A DNA stretch of 64,000 nt from Baylisascaris procyonis. Lineage: Eukaryota > Nematoda > Chromadorea > Rhabditida > Ascarididae. Position 1 is the stretch's first letter; each line of letters begins with the position of its first letter. The notes under the pieces are model-generated. The model saw only the letters and a list, made by a program, of their open reading frames with translations. It had not been told where the DNA came from and did no database searches. A program made the position numbers and the translations under genes. The stretch is taken from contig JAZARR010000236.1 of NCBI GenBank assembly GCA_037389465.1, positions 806,001 through 870,000 on the forward strand. The letters run 5' to 3'. This document shows, piece after piece, positions 36,954 to 51,979 of this stretch.

Positions 36954-39900
36954 GTTAGAAAATTTTCTATGAATTTTCGACTTAATTTCAAAAAATAGAT
37001 CTTTTATAGAGGTAATTGTTATCACTATCACAATATCAGTGATAAAGTTATGAATATTGAGTTGACTATGAAACAATTTACTCCTTGATTAGGTTTCTCT
37101 ATTATTCCATCTAAATTTCTAAATATTTTTAGCATAGTGGATAATAATATTTACCCACTATAAAAAATCGAAAAGAAAAATTTACTATTCTTTAATCAAT
37201 GGGAAGTGAATAGTTTTTATATCTTTTTGCAAGAGTTTGAGCATTATATAATTCATTCATTTTATATGCAAAAGAAGAATCGAGATTTGTTAACAGTTTA
37301 TTCTTATAATATAGCAATCTTTTATTGAATCTTTATTTTATTGAATGTATTTTTATCTACCTCTATCAAAGATCTATTTTGAACTTTGACCTCTTCTAGT
37401 TAAAAGATTGAAAATCGATTTTTTTGAGCATTTATAGATTAGGCGTAGATCAAAAATGATGTAGGCATTTCACGTGTCAAATGGAGAGTCATCTCTCCAA
37501 TAAGATATAACACAAAAGCTCTTTTTAGGTCATAATAAATATCAATGCAGAAAACTTTGCACTTTTGCGAATGAACTCATTATCTACATAATAATCGACG
37601 TATTTCCATTTATTAAAGCACTCACATAATGTCTATGCATTCGGTCATTCACCTCTTTCATAGATTCGATTGGGGTGTTCGCAATTCATCTTTCTTTTTT
37701 TTTCATTTACATAAGGGAAATAACCCTCCCCCATCCCACTTTAGTAATTTTCCTCACATCCCTCAAACTTGTCGTTTCGGATTTTCCTGCAAAATTTTGG
37801 AAGAATAAGAGTGGATATCGATAGTGAATACTTCATTAACTTTAAAAAAAAAGTGATTGAAAACAGCAACAGATATTTGCTTCGAAATGTTTGAGGATAT
37901 AGCTAGGAGGAAAATACAAGGCTTATAAAAATTTAGTGGGAAAGCACGCCAGAGAGATGTTTACAACATGTGCTTTTTATATTTGCATACGTCAAATCGG
38001 CCGACTCTAGAAATGAATAAGAAAATCACGTTCTGTAACACAGTTTCCCACAAAAGTAATCATTTGCCATTTGTACAAATCCCCAATAGAGAAATCCGTA
38101 TTCGTCCCCCTCAAAATTCTAGCGAAATGCACTATTTATTATCTGTCTGTCTGTCGGTGGATTTGTTGGTCTCAACTCGAGAATCACAAAATTGCTGAGA
38201 TAAATTTGAAGGTATAATAGGGGATAGATCAATTCGACTGTTGGTATAGGAACTTATTCTATGGCATATATCATGCCTATTAAACTTGGTAGTTCTGGAT
38301 TAAGTCATTCCTGAATTGAAATAAGCCGACATACAGACAGATATATTCATACGAACATAGACATGGTTTTACCTCATGCGCTTTGCAGATATAAATTTGC
38401 AATGGATATAAACCGGTACGTCGTCACAACACGTCGAGCTTCATTCCCACTTTTGCGCTCACCAACGACCAAGCATAAAAATGAGCGATGGGTCAGGTGA
38501 GCTATTATTACGTATGCAAATCACTTTGTATAAGAAATCTGTGCTCACTAACTGATCGAATGGCATATATACAGGAGAATAATGGTCATTACCAGGGCTT
38601 AGTTTGTTTTATTAAACGTTTATAGATGCAGATTTTTGGACTCTTATAGCGAGCGGTTGATCTCGATTTTGCCTTACTGGATTTTGTTAGGTGCAGAAGT
38701 TTAGAAATAACCATCTTAAAATTTAACATCGTCTTTGAGAAATCTGTGCATATTCCTGTTCACTTCTATCATACTTCATCACCCTATAGATTGCCGAATC
38801 CACAGTGTTCGAGGACTGAGCTTCTTGGCTGTGCTGAATTTACCAATCCTCCCCACCCCTCCCTTCTCCCCCCGCTCGCTACTGTGTTTAGTATTAGCAA
38901 TATCGATCATCTCCCTACCGCTCTTGCAGCCTTAAAAAAATAGAATTGCCTCAAGTCTTTGACTTTTCCACATCGGGCAATCGTCATGGCATAAGCGATG
39001 AAATTCCTTGCGCCCATCATTGTAGTGTATCATTTGTATAACGTCACATTTAGATGTGTTCTAAACGATATGCTTAACGCATGCGATAGCAAATAGGAAG
39101 TTTTCTTATTGAAATAGAGTGACACTTAATAAATATAGTAATTTATAATTATTTATGACTTTTAACGGCACTAACGATAGACGATAGATTACAGATTGAT
39201 AAAAATTGATGCATGGTTCTTATTTGTTTAGAAAATTCTTATTTATAAAAAATAACAGCAAAAAAATTTTGCAATATAGTAATCAAAAAACTAATGGAAA
39301 TGACATTTAAGTGCAAATAGAATAGCATTCAAAACAGAAAAAATGTTAAAGTATATTTGTAGAAGGTAGTGAGTATATGTTCATAAAAGTAGATAACTTT
39401 TTAGCCTTTCCGATGGCTGAAGTTCTAGCTTTCTTTCTTATCCCAACCTGGGATAAGAAAGGAACATAGTTGTTCCATAGAGCAACTCAGAAGGAACTCC
39501 TAAGTCTAATGAATTAAGACGCCTCTCAAATATTGAAGAGCTTTATGCTTCTTAGTTACATTTTGAGGAATCTATCGCAAATCTTCTGCGATCTACCACT
39601 TCATAGTACGATCGCTCTGACCACTTATAACAAATTTATTGATTATCGCTCGTCAATACTGTATTTCTCAAAAGAGCATTTGTTTACGTATCTTTACATC
39701 ATAACATTAAGTTATTTTGTATTTGTTTTACTTTTAAGGCAACTTCAGTTTCTATATTAATATTAGTACCCTGTTCTAGTATTTTATATTAGTATTTCGT
39801 CTTGAGAATGTTTTAATGAGCTGCAAATGTTATTCATATTGTTTTGATAGGTCTAATATTAAACACAGATCAAATAAATATTGCTCTACGTTTTACCGCG

Positions 39901-42900
39901 GTTAGCATGATCCCGCCAACATTTGCACTCAGATTTATCGATTATCAGTCATCACCCCTCATGTCGCTGCTTTCAGTTCTTTCAACTATATAGTTCCATA
40001 TATATTGACCTTTATTCTTTCGTGCATTTTATTTCTAAATTTATAGATAAATTCTAATTGTAACTTAGCGGCTCTTCTATCTTAACGTCTTTAAGCTTCG
40101 GTTTTACTTAATAATTTTGGACTATGATTATTTTTAATATTACTGTTGATTTTATGATAATATGATGAGGTTAATGTTGTAGTGTGCAACTTTCATATTT
40201 TTTACTACAATTTTTCTTAATTTCCATTTTTCATTTATTTAGATAGGAGTTTCCTTTTCTTCCATTCGTTTCTGCTTTTCTCTACTCGTAGTTAAGCTGT
40301 CTGTATAGTTTATTCGTTTAATCAATGAGGGATAACAACACAGCTATGAGTTAGCCGCCAATACAGAAATTGAAGGGAGAAATCCTTGTTAGCCGTATCA
40401 AAATTGAAATATGGAAATCGATATTTGGAGTCAACTTCACCAATTTGGAGTCAATAGGAGCGAAATATTTTTCAAGCCTAATAACCGGAAATTTTCATTT
40501 GAGTGCGATTTGTGATGAGAAAATTTTTGTCAGAGTCCTCAAAAGTATTATGGTCGCACATCTCCTCTCATCGTATAAAAAATGGCCTAATCACCTCCAA
40601 CAGCTGCAGAATTTTCGAACAACGGCAACCTGGGAACCTTTGGATGGGACAGTCGAGTAGTCCTTTCTATAATCAAATCGAACACCTTAGAAACTTGTAT
40701 GAACATCGTAAGGAAAGCAATCAATATATACCGAATTGAATAATTGTGAACAAATCAGCAAAAGTATCGTTCAAATCGTCCTATATTCGTTTATCCTTCT
40801 ATACTCTTCCAAAAAAGTATTCATGACGGGCATAGAGCACGTTTACGGCCACCATGTCTCGTTAGCTTAAGTTTGGAAGCTAAGAAAAATGCCAAAAAAG
40901 GAGACCAACAAACATTTGAAATATTATTGCAATGTCTATGAGGAGATGTGAAAAAGATGCCACATCGCTGTGTAATTGAAGACATTCTAAGCCGCTCATC
41001 AATAGACATAATCCACGATTTGTATGCATATCTCGAGTTCAGGAAGTAGGCTAATAGCACGATTTCCTTTCGCCAAATTTCTGTTGCTGGAAAAGAAGGG
41101 TACGTAGGCTATTATTAAGATTATCTCATTATTACATCTCATAATTGACTTATCGTTCAATAATAACTTATGAGTATCTTTCGTATATTTTATGAGTCGA
41201 TATAACAAGAGATTTTATTAATATAGGTATTACTTTATTGCAAATATTTTAGTCAAAGGTTATGAATTATTTTATTTGAAGATTGGAAAATGCAAACGAT
41301 TGGGGAAGCCATCTGGTAGATGCATCGTTTCGATTGGGGCAAAAATTAATTTCTTGTTGCTCATTTTGTTTCGAATGCGAATTTATTACTTTCTGAGAGA
41401 GATTTTTCTTTGCGCTTTACACCGCTTCATTCCAAAGGAATTGTTTTTGAAAAGAAATTAATAAACTCAATATTGTCGTTATTTGAATCTCGTTGTTGAG
41501 TTTAGAAATTATGGTGAATGATTTTTTATTTATTATTTATAAGGCAAATTTTTCCGCTTAGATATTAAAATATTTTGAATATTTCGAACGTTTTTTTTTT
41601 TCGGATTTGTGGCGTATTTTTTGAATTACATATATAACGCTAAACCTAATTATGGCTACAAGCCTGAAAGACCTAGGAATTCCATTTTATAGTTATCATT
41701 CTACGCAACGTTTCTATTATCGTGATCGAAGTTCTATCTTAAGCTTAGACACGTTGTTGATTTTATTGGCATCTTTTGTTTGCTAATCGAAATTGAAATA
41801 AGTGGTCAAGGTCAAGACGTTGATCGTTGTTTTCTTAGCGTCCATTCATCGGTTATTTGTGCTAATCTATTTTCCTTATCGCTTCGTCCTTAGTGATTTT
41901 CTTTCAATATTCTTCTCATAAAATTGTGATGTGTATATGTCATCGAAAGACTTTGAAATATACAAGGTTCAGGAATAAGTTCCTTAAATAATTTCATTCT
42001 TTTTTCTATTTTATGAATCTGTAAGGTTTCCTATTATATTTTTTGAAGAAAAAAATATATTTTTAATACCATTTTAAACAAATTTAATCAAAACAATTGC
42101 CTTTGTTCCCAACTATTAGATAATATAATAAAATATGAGATTAGAAGAATATTTCGAGGTAAGAGGGCGACTAGTTGATTTCCTCCGCAAAAAAATATTT
42201 CCCCGTAGGTATTTCTCTAATCTTCCTTTAAGTGACTTTGAAAAGTCATTAGCAAATATTATCAGCGATTGTTTTATTTGAAGTGATACAATGCATACGA
42301 ATTCCTTTTAGATATACTATTGATACATCATTAATCGGCTTTATTTCTATACTTCTAATAGTTATCAATACGATTTTGTATTGTTTGCTGATGTTAAATT
42401 TTCTTCTGAAATACCATTTTAATTCCATTTTTTTGAATATTCTTATTCATCTTTTTTTGCATTTTATAGAATTTTTTCCTTTAGAAATAAATTTTTACAA
42501 TTTTTTTTCTACACTCTACAATTCTTTTCTTGTATAGAAAACAACGTTGTCACAACGTAACACCTCAGCGTGTATGGATGTTTGCATGTTTCGCGCAATG
42601 GTTTCATTATCATTACAAGTTGGAGAATCTATGATGAGCAAATTTAATGGCTATGATGTATCACTTCGCATGTGCATTCTTGTCACAGTTTCGTTTTTAT
42701 TTGCACATTTTTGTTTCTTCTTCGACCACTTCGATGTGTTGACGACCGTCTATGCGTTTCCCGAACTTGTAATCAAACTTAAGTGATTATGTTGTCGATA
42801 TGAGGGAGATGAATTTTTATTTTTTTATTTTTTTTTTAATGATCGATTAGCCATATAGGACACATGTCAGCATGTAAACTTTCATTTGCTATTCACGTTA

Positions 42901-45900
42901 TGTCTATGCACTCATTTACCTGCGTATATGTATGTGTGCGCATCTGTGTGTCTGTGTGCGCAAATTTCTGGCTTAGGATGTTCTATATGTGAATTTTTAG
43001 GTTGATTCATTCGCCATGAATTTGCTATAGCATTTGTTTTATTATTTGTTCGCAAGTTATGTGACCGGTCGGTCTGTAAAGCGACTATCACGCAACGCTT
43101 TTTCATTTGCAAGAATAGTGATGTCATTTCATCTCGGAGATGGTCTACAGGAAGGGGTTATTAATAGTTCTACTAGGTGCATTTTTTAAAAACAGATATC
43201 ATCCCGGTTTTCATCAGTCGTCTTCACTATAAATTATGGATGCTTAAAAAAGCAATACCTGTAAATTTCCAACTGCAAAAGTATTCGTTAAATGCGACTT
43301 TAAAAATGTTGAAATCTAAAATTTCCACCTGAATATTTTTATATTTGGCCAGATATTTTAGATACTCTTGATTTATTGAGCATTTTTATTCGTTGTTTAT
43401 AAGACGACTGAATTGAAATGCCAAAGTTTTAGATATTATATCTAATATCGAATTTTTATAATTTTTTTTCATTGTTTACTTCCCACTTTTCATCTAATAG
43501 ATGCTCATTTGAAGTTTTTTTTTTTTTTTTTTAATACCGAAGGATGCAAATATGAGCAATGAAATTATCCAGCAATGAGGTGAACAATTCGGATTATATG
43601 AGCTAAATAGCTGGTGAAATAGCCGGAAGCCTCATTTGGTAGAATAGCTAACCTCGTCGACAAATTGAATAGCTCTGTTTTTGAGAAAGGACGCTTTTGC
43701 TCTTCGTTAAGCATATTCGAAATATGAATTAGCAATCTTAGGGCATAACTTACTAAATAACATCTCATTTATAATTCTTTTGATATCTCATCGTGCACGA
43801 TTTCAATGATAAACTTACCAGCGGATATTTTTGTTGCACAATATGTTTAGAAAGGTTTTTTTCAAGAACGCATAGGCCTTCGTTGCACATAGGTAGAGAT
43901 TGCGCGCTTCCCGAGTGGAAAAGTGAAAAAATTTAGAAATTATATTCGTACTTAGAGCCGATTGCTGTATAAAAACGCCGCATAGTCAACCTGTCGTGAT
44001 GCGTTTATGGAACAACCTGCTGCCGAGAGTTGAACAACCTCGATGGGAGGGAGAGGGAGATAGATGGAAAGGGAACGGCGTGATGGTGGGAACATTTTTA
44101 TGAATTTTTACGGCCTAGGCTTGTTCACAAAAAAAGATTTTGCAACTATTATCTCCTCCTCCTGCGGTGCATTCATTTTTTCTTGTGTCGTTTGTTGGGT
44201 AAGTTAAGCTTTGCACAAGACTAAATGCCGTAAAAAAAAAAATAAAACTCCATACCGCTATTGATTACCACTAACGAAGAAACATAATACCTATTTTATA
44301 GCGTCACAATTATGAACATGTCGATCAACGATGTTTTTTTTTCCCGTATGGCGCCATTTGCCCTAATTCTGAATAGGTTTACCTTCGAATGATTGTACTA
44401 GCAATCCGAATATTTTAGCAAGTAAATCGGCAAATATATCTTGAATCAGATCCATAGGTAAGCAATAAATGATTCGTCGAATGCGTTAATGGATTAGATA
44501 AATAGGTGATAAATGGATCAGCAATGAAAGATATGGAATTTATATGCTTTACATTTTACTTGCGCAAAACTTGCTCACTTTTTTTTTTCACAGGAATTTA
44601 ATCTCATCTATGAGGGCCAAAAATTTTTTTTTAAACGAGAATTTTTACGGCGCATCTAACAAGGCAAAACAATTTTTTTTTATTATTTAATGAAAATAGA
44701 ATGCGTTATTTTTCGATTGCATTTGTCAGTTTTATTTCAGCGATTTTCATTTATAGCATTTAGCTGTATTTCAGTCGTTTTTTTTTGTTGTTTTTTTTGT
44801 GAGGTATGTCGCGCATTTCAGAAATCTTCTCTCAATTCTTTGCAAATATAATATTTAAAAAAAATATGTTATCATAGCTACACAATTTGTGCTTTTCGAT
44901 AAATTTCTATTTATCTTTTTTCCTTTTTTTTGCATTTAATCTTAGTCTAGGTTTATTTATGAATTATTTTATTTCAAATGCCTTTTGTCGTATCGTTATT
45001 TTTTATAAGAAGTTGACTTTAATTGGGATTCTATTGCTCGCTGCACCATTATTTACTCATTACTTTTTATTAAAATCTCCTTTTCGATTTGCATATTTCC
45101 TTTATAAGTTGATAGATTTAAAAAATAGAAAAAATATACTTTCCGGTTTTAATAAATTCAAAAAGAAAAAAAAATTGTAAGATTTTTATCTTTTATTGAG
45201 ATATTCAACAATGAGAGATATTCCACTTTCATCAGTTACGATTTTTATGAAATTCTACGAAAATGCTTCGTAGATTTGCTTTATTGATTAACTCTTTGCG
45301 TGATTTGAATAAAAATTCCACACTTGAATTTCGAATAATTTTAAATCATCCTTAAATTAGAATTTCATTCGGAATTGGACGAAGAGAAAAAGGCCTTAAA
45401 TACCGACAGTTTTTCGTTTATTAGAGAACGGAAATATTCCTGCTATTAGCCATGGTTGTTTTATCTAAAGTTTTTATCATTTATTATTTATCAAAAATAT
45501 TCACAATATTTCAAATGTTAACCAATTTGCTATTAGAACAATGACTATTAGTTTGTAGCTACAATATTTGTTAAAGTTTGCAAGGAATATTATATTGTGG
45601 TGGCGATTGCATCGAAATTTTTTTGATATTTTTCTCTGAAGAATTGTGAATAGCATTTAAAAAAAAAAAATCGAAATTATTCATATAGAATTGCATTGCA
45701 TTATTGGCATTAACGAAAACATATCAATAGTGAGATGCAACAAATTATGGAATGTTAATGTCTTTGCTTTGTTGTTGTTGTTAAATTTAGAAGGTGAGCG
45801 CCAATTATATTAGATGTTGCAATTTGTCTCTCATTTTTGCTACAGAAAAGCATTTTTTATATATAAAAGTTTCTTCAGAGGGTTTTAAATGTTGTACCGT

Positions 45901-48370
45901 CTAGTATTATATAGTTGTACATTATATTAGAACGTCTCTCGTTATCGTCTGCGTATGAATAGCTACAATTAATAAATCTTACCTTCATACATATATATTC
46001 TCATCTAGGTGCTAATTTTTGCTATTTCTATAATGTTGGAAAACTGCTATAATGATTTATAGTTGTGACAGGACTTCACTATTGAAGTGGTAAGAAATAT
46101 GCAGCATTTTCATAAAACTGATGTGGCTGATTAAGCGTACAGATAATTTCTTTATGAAGTTCTCCTTAATAAGAGTATATTTTGCATCGATTTCATCTTT
46201 TCTTTTCTTTTTTCTTTGCGAGAAAATGCTTAGAAATTGGTGACGATTTATCGGAAATGATGAACTCAGGTATAGCTATAAGTAGTTTTTTTTTAATGAC
46301 AAGGCTGATTAAATATGCAACTTTATTTGACTGGCAGCTAAATGACCGATCATCAGCTGAGATGTTCATTAGGTGGATAAATATGAGCATTTGTTATATG
46401 GATCTTTAAGCGATATGGGGTATTGCTCTCAGATCTTTATGACCAATAGAGTGCATTATTGTGATCTTCATATACTTTTGTGTTATCAGCTCATGCTTTT
46501 AACTAAACTAAGAATGCACTCATTAATTTTTTAAAATATTTTCTAATCTTTAGATGAACTAAAGCTCTAAATTTAACTTAAACCTATGAAATTCTGACTT
46601 TTCTTTGGTTATTATTGCACAATTAATATATAATTAGGCTTATTTGCTTCGTTTTTATTGTTTATATTGAATATAATTTTAGCATAAGCGTCGCTACTTC
46701 ACTTTAATAGATCATTTTAAATAAAAGAACTACTGCCATTTTATATAAGATTTTATGTTAAAAAGGAATATGAGGCGTTTGTTTGATCATGCTAGTGGCC
46801 CACTATTCGCCTCATAAATTATTTTTTTTTTTGTGGTGTGACTAATCCCAAATTGTGCTGCCTATGTTCAGTATAACACAATGAGGCGGTTGCACTATTC
46901 CCTACTTTATGTAAATATCAGCTAAGTATTTAGTATTTTGTAGGGTTCACTAACAACGAGATTCATAGCTTGAATGGATTTGTTGATACAGCGCTTACCT
47001 GAAATTATCAAGGAATGAATCATTAGCGTATGCCATACTGGTGATAACAAATAAGGGATTGGCTTTCGAGTTTACTTATAAGAAATTGAAGTGATATACT
47101 CGTGACAGCTGTCATCTAGACAATCTAGAAGGCTGGTGACTCGTGACAGTTGTTATCTAGACAATCTAGAAGGCTGATGACTAAACTAATTTATGATCAC
47201 TATGCTAATGCTATGAGGTTTCATCGAAAATGTTTTCATTCGTGTGTTCTTCGAATCGTTTAACGCCTCGCATATTCTCCCTAGTCATCCACCTTAAGTA
47301 TATGGATGTCGAGGTTGAAACCATTAAATCATATTTAAATATGTCATAATTTATTTCCCGAAAATTTGCAATATTTTGATATGAAAAGCGTTATCAACCA
47401 TTATGAATGCATTGAATTGTGCTATCACTTTCCTTCCTTTTCCATTATTAAATTTAAGATAATGAATACTAAAAGAAACTAATCGAAAGGCGATGTGATT
47501 CTATACGATTTTCTTGGCGAAAAAAGATTATCTGAATTATTTAATGTCGCATTCATCTATTCGATACTCATTTATGAATATAACTATAGGGATCTTACTT
47601 CGAATAAATTAATTTTTCATCTTTTAATGTGCCTTACATTGATTCTTGTCATTTGATTGAATGAATTTTATAATGTGAATGAACATTCACTCTTATGCAT
47701 TACTTCATCTCATTGTTCTTATTAAAATCTACCGTTTTATGCATTCTCCGCCACTGCTACGAACTCCTTTTGCCATTCACATTGCTCGTTTCAGTTATTT
47801 TTGCCTTAGATTCTCAGAGATCCTTAGAGAATAGGAATGGCTAAATACTTAATTTGAATAGTTTCGGAGCACATAGAATCCATTCTCCTACTATCACCTA
47901 CAATACGTTGAGACAGCGACATCAATATCTCTCTCCTCTTTCTTGTAATTCAATTATGTTGTATCATCGCATAGCGGTTCACAACTATAATAGAAACCAG
48001 TTTTGTTCGTCGACAAATTTGCTTATTCAGCCAATTCAACCTTAAAACATTAAAGAGTCTTTATTGTTATCGAAAACTCTTTTCATCATTTTTTGTCCTT
48101 TTTATTCCTCTGAATTTTCAAAATTTTATTCTCACTCTTATTGTAAGATTATTTTTCCATTCATCTAGGGTTAGTTTAGCGAATAGCAACACAGCAAAAC
48201 GTATGAAAAATCTATACCAATCCGCAAGTACTTGTCAAGACTAACTTCCAATTCCCATTTAAATCAATAGCCGATTCCCATATTCATTGGGAAATAGATT
48301 TGAAGACCACTATTTAGCGTGCAAAAGCATTCTCTTTCCCCGGAAAGCTCATATGCTTGAATTTCCCTAT

Positions 48371-48459
<89 letters not shown>

Positions 48460-51400
48460 CTTTTAAATATTCCTTATGAAACTTTCAGCTAAATCCTTCC
48501 GATCGGATCATTCTTCATTTCTCACTATTTGTTGTCTTAATTAATAGATGCTATTATTGATAGAGTTTTAAGTGCAAACAACCATTTCAGGATTCACCAT
48601 AGCTTGACTACAGTGGATTGTGCACATCATACTTCACGTACGGTAACAGGGTACGATCAACAAAGCATTCACTTCTCTTCGAGGCGCATCGCTCATCGTC
48701 TCAGTGAGTGTATGTTGATATTGACCATATTCTCTAACTTCATATTCATTCGTTAGTTCTTCAATAATTTGCATAAGTATTTTAATGAGTGGACTTGCGC
48801 TATTAGATGTGATGATTTATAAGCATGAACGTTTTGGCGTATTGAATAGGAACAAGAAAATGATCATACCAGAGTGGCTGACACGAAGTGTGTGTGTGTT
48901 TTTTTTTTGCATCTGTCTCAGTTAGCCGGTTATTCCCAATATTTTAAACATTTGTGCACTTTCTTATTTTTTCTTATCCTCGAACTGACTTCTAAAAATC
49001 CTTTATTAAAAAGTTTATTTTTCTCTTATTTAATTGGTAGAAAATGAAATTTCTACAGGTTTAAATTGGACGCTGTTTTTTGGCATCTTTAACTATCTAT
49101 AGCATCTTTTATATTAATGTGAAGCAGAGGAGTATCAAAAGTAATCTTGCGATTGATCCACATAATGCGCATTAAATTTTACAACTCTTGCTTTATTTAT
49201 TTTTCGTTGAAAATACTTCATAGATACGTCGTGACAAAAAATCTGTTGCAAATTTTGATGGGGGGGGGGGGGAGGGGGAGTGGGAGGGGATGAAATTAAT
49301 ATTGTGAGAATCTACAAAAGGATATCTAGCATGATATGACGGTAATTAAGGATGTAGTGAAATAGCGAATGATTTTAAAGCTGACAGCTTCGCTTCAACT
49401 CCATTTTTTTGGCGAAGCGGTAGTCCTCACATCGTTTTAATATCGATTTGTTTTATGAGGAGAAAGGGGAGGGGAATGTGCGATGAAATAAGTTTACTGA
49501 AATATTTTTTTAGCATTACTAATTTTTTTTTCTTGCAAAACATACGCACTATGTTATTCCATGAATTTTTTTTTGGTCATATAAAGACGAGGAGACAATG
49601 GTGGCGAATAAGGCTGGAGGAGGGGGAGGGGAAAGAAAAGGATTCGTTTACGAACCTCTCATCCTGGCACCATTTATACTGGCTGAATTTTGCATTTTTC
49701 CACAAAATATATGAAACGAATATGCAAACATAGATTTCGAAAATTGCTAAGCGATATGCAATTTCATCTCATTCGAATGTTTTGGACTGAAATTATGATC
49801 CTCCAAAATTGATTCAAAAGTAATGAAATTGAATAAAAATTAAGATTTTTGTTATACTTTTTGATTTCAACTAAAAAAATTGCAATTGAAATTGCATATT
49901 GCATAGAATAATGAAGAACAATTTAGAAAGCCTAGTCATAGAGACTTAATCGTCATCGAAGAGCGAGAGATCACTTCAACGCTGCGTCACAAAAGAAAAA
50001 CTTTGTTTTATGCTGATATGAGAGAGGCAATAATGACCTTCTTAGGTTATCGTCCACCTTTTAAGCACTGTTTTTTTTGCTGTCGTGCTATACAAATAGT
50101 TCGTAGTACGAAGGTATCAGCGATGTGTTTAAATTCAGACGAAAATTGAATAATTTTCATTGCCTATCTATAAGCTCCTCTTGCAAATTTCTACATTATC
50201 ACCATACCAGGCGCAAGAGGTTTGCATAGTTTTTAAGCCACCGTTCGCCGTATTTACTTTATATATACCTATAAGTATATGCTTGAAATCCATGCTACTA
50301 GTCACATAAATATACCGCTAGTGCAGTGTGATATTTAATTATTTTTTCTCGTTCTTATGATCTCTTACTAACTATTAACACCATTCTATCATCTAGTATA
50401 TCAACGTTCAGCTTTATCTGCCAACTTCAAAAGGAGTCTGGTAAAGAACAGAGAAATGGAAAAAAAAATAAATGCATTAGACCTAGGTAGTGCTTTATCA
50501 CCCGCCTATAGTCTCTGTGATCATGTATTTGATCTTATAATATTCACGATTGTATGCTGAGTAGGACAGGTGTGTCCAGAGGCGCATTAAGCTTAGGCTG
50601 CATTGCACAACGTCACCGTTTCCAGAGTATGTATGACAAACGTAGTTTATAGCTGATATTAGAATCTAATGAGTATATAGTTGTTATCTTCGGTTACTTA
50701 TTACGTAGCACTTGAAAGGTAGCCGTAGTATATCGTACAATAAAGCATTTCTTTATTAAATTCCTGTTATCCTTTAGGCAGAAGCATTTATAAGTTCCTT
50801 TATGCGAACAAGAAACTCATTATTGATGGAGAAGACTGAATAATTTGTAGCTATATTTGCGTTTAGTAAAATGTTTTATCCGTTGATACCCTAGCAGTGA
50901 TTTTGCAGGGAGTGATAGTATCCTATTTCCACAAGCATATTGTCCTTCATCTCTGAGTTAATTCAGCAGCGTGTCTTGAATATAAGTTTCATATTGAGTC
51001 ATTGGAATATCGCAGAAAATTTCAATGTGGGTAGTTTCTAAGTTTTTCAAATTCATTCAATCGAATTTCTGCATAGACCTTTCTCACAGTTCAGGAAAAT
51101 TAGACAAGCAATAAAAACAATTCGAAAATTGCATTAAATATTCGCCTACTTTTCAGATTTCTTTAGAAATTGATTAGAGGGAGAGAAGATTTGCTAATAA
51201 CATAGTGTCGTATTGAGTTGATCCAATCGTTTATTATAAAAAAGTCTTTTTTCATGCAATACCTCTTACTTTGCAAAAAGGGAAAATTAACGACTTGCGA
51301 ACTTCATTGATTCAATTTCTTTATAAAAGGGGGGGGGGGGGGGGGGCTTACATGAAGTTACCTATGAATGCTTTCGCGGAGTTGCAGGAGGAGAGGGGGG

Positions 51401-51939
51401 GAGGGAAGGTAGACCAATATCTATGTACATTTGCGTTTTTTGTCTCTTTAAACGATCAAGAAGAGGTATTTCAGAGAATTTGCTAGAATTAAGCTAACAG
51501 AACGAATCAAAACTTCGTCAGATAAAACTGGAATAAAATAGCAAAGGAAATGCGATTAGGAATTAGAGTCTTTGAAGTTCAATAATCAGATAGTGCCAAA
51601 GAAGTTTAAACGATCCTTAAAGAGATGCATATTTAAACACCAATTTTTGTAAATAAAATTACTTGGGAACTATTTTTTGACACTCATAATTAGTATTCTT
51701 ATATTTGTTGGTTGATGCTTTAGAATTTCTTACAGTAATCAATTGGCGTCGAAGATACATAGCGAAATGGCACTATATGTGTTGACGAGTTGTGGGTCTG
51801 CCGAAATATGCGTCATGCGTTACATTACGGTAATGTTGCGAATTGCGAACAGAAATAATGGTCTTATTTTTGGAATGAAATGCGATAACAACCTGAGAAG
51901 TGGCAAAGGTCACATAAGGAATATCCCAATGTGATATCA

Positions 51940-51979
<40 letters not shown>

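Larger units (their letters stand above)
36954..48590 (+). other. first large CLC intron (11.6 kb)
   Basis: No exon recognised with confidence. It contains a possible alternative first exon (38,481-38,496), a C-rich tract near 38,850-38,880, a perfect 13-bp hairpin (39,433-39,461), a protein-like decayed island (40,370-41,060), a 41-bp duplication (47,098-47,179) and a TA run. It may also include intergenic sequence if transcription starts internally. Confidence 0.5.
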
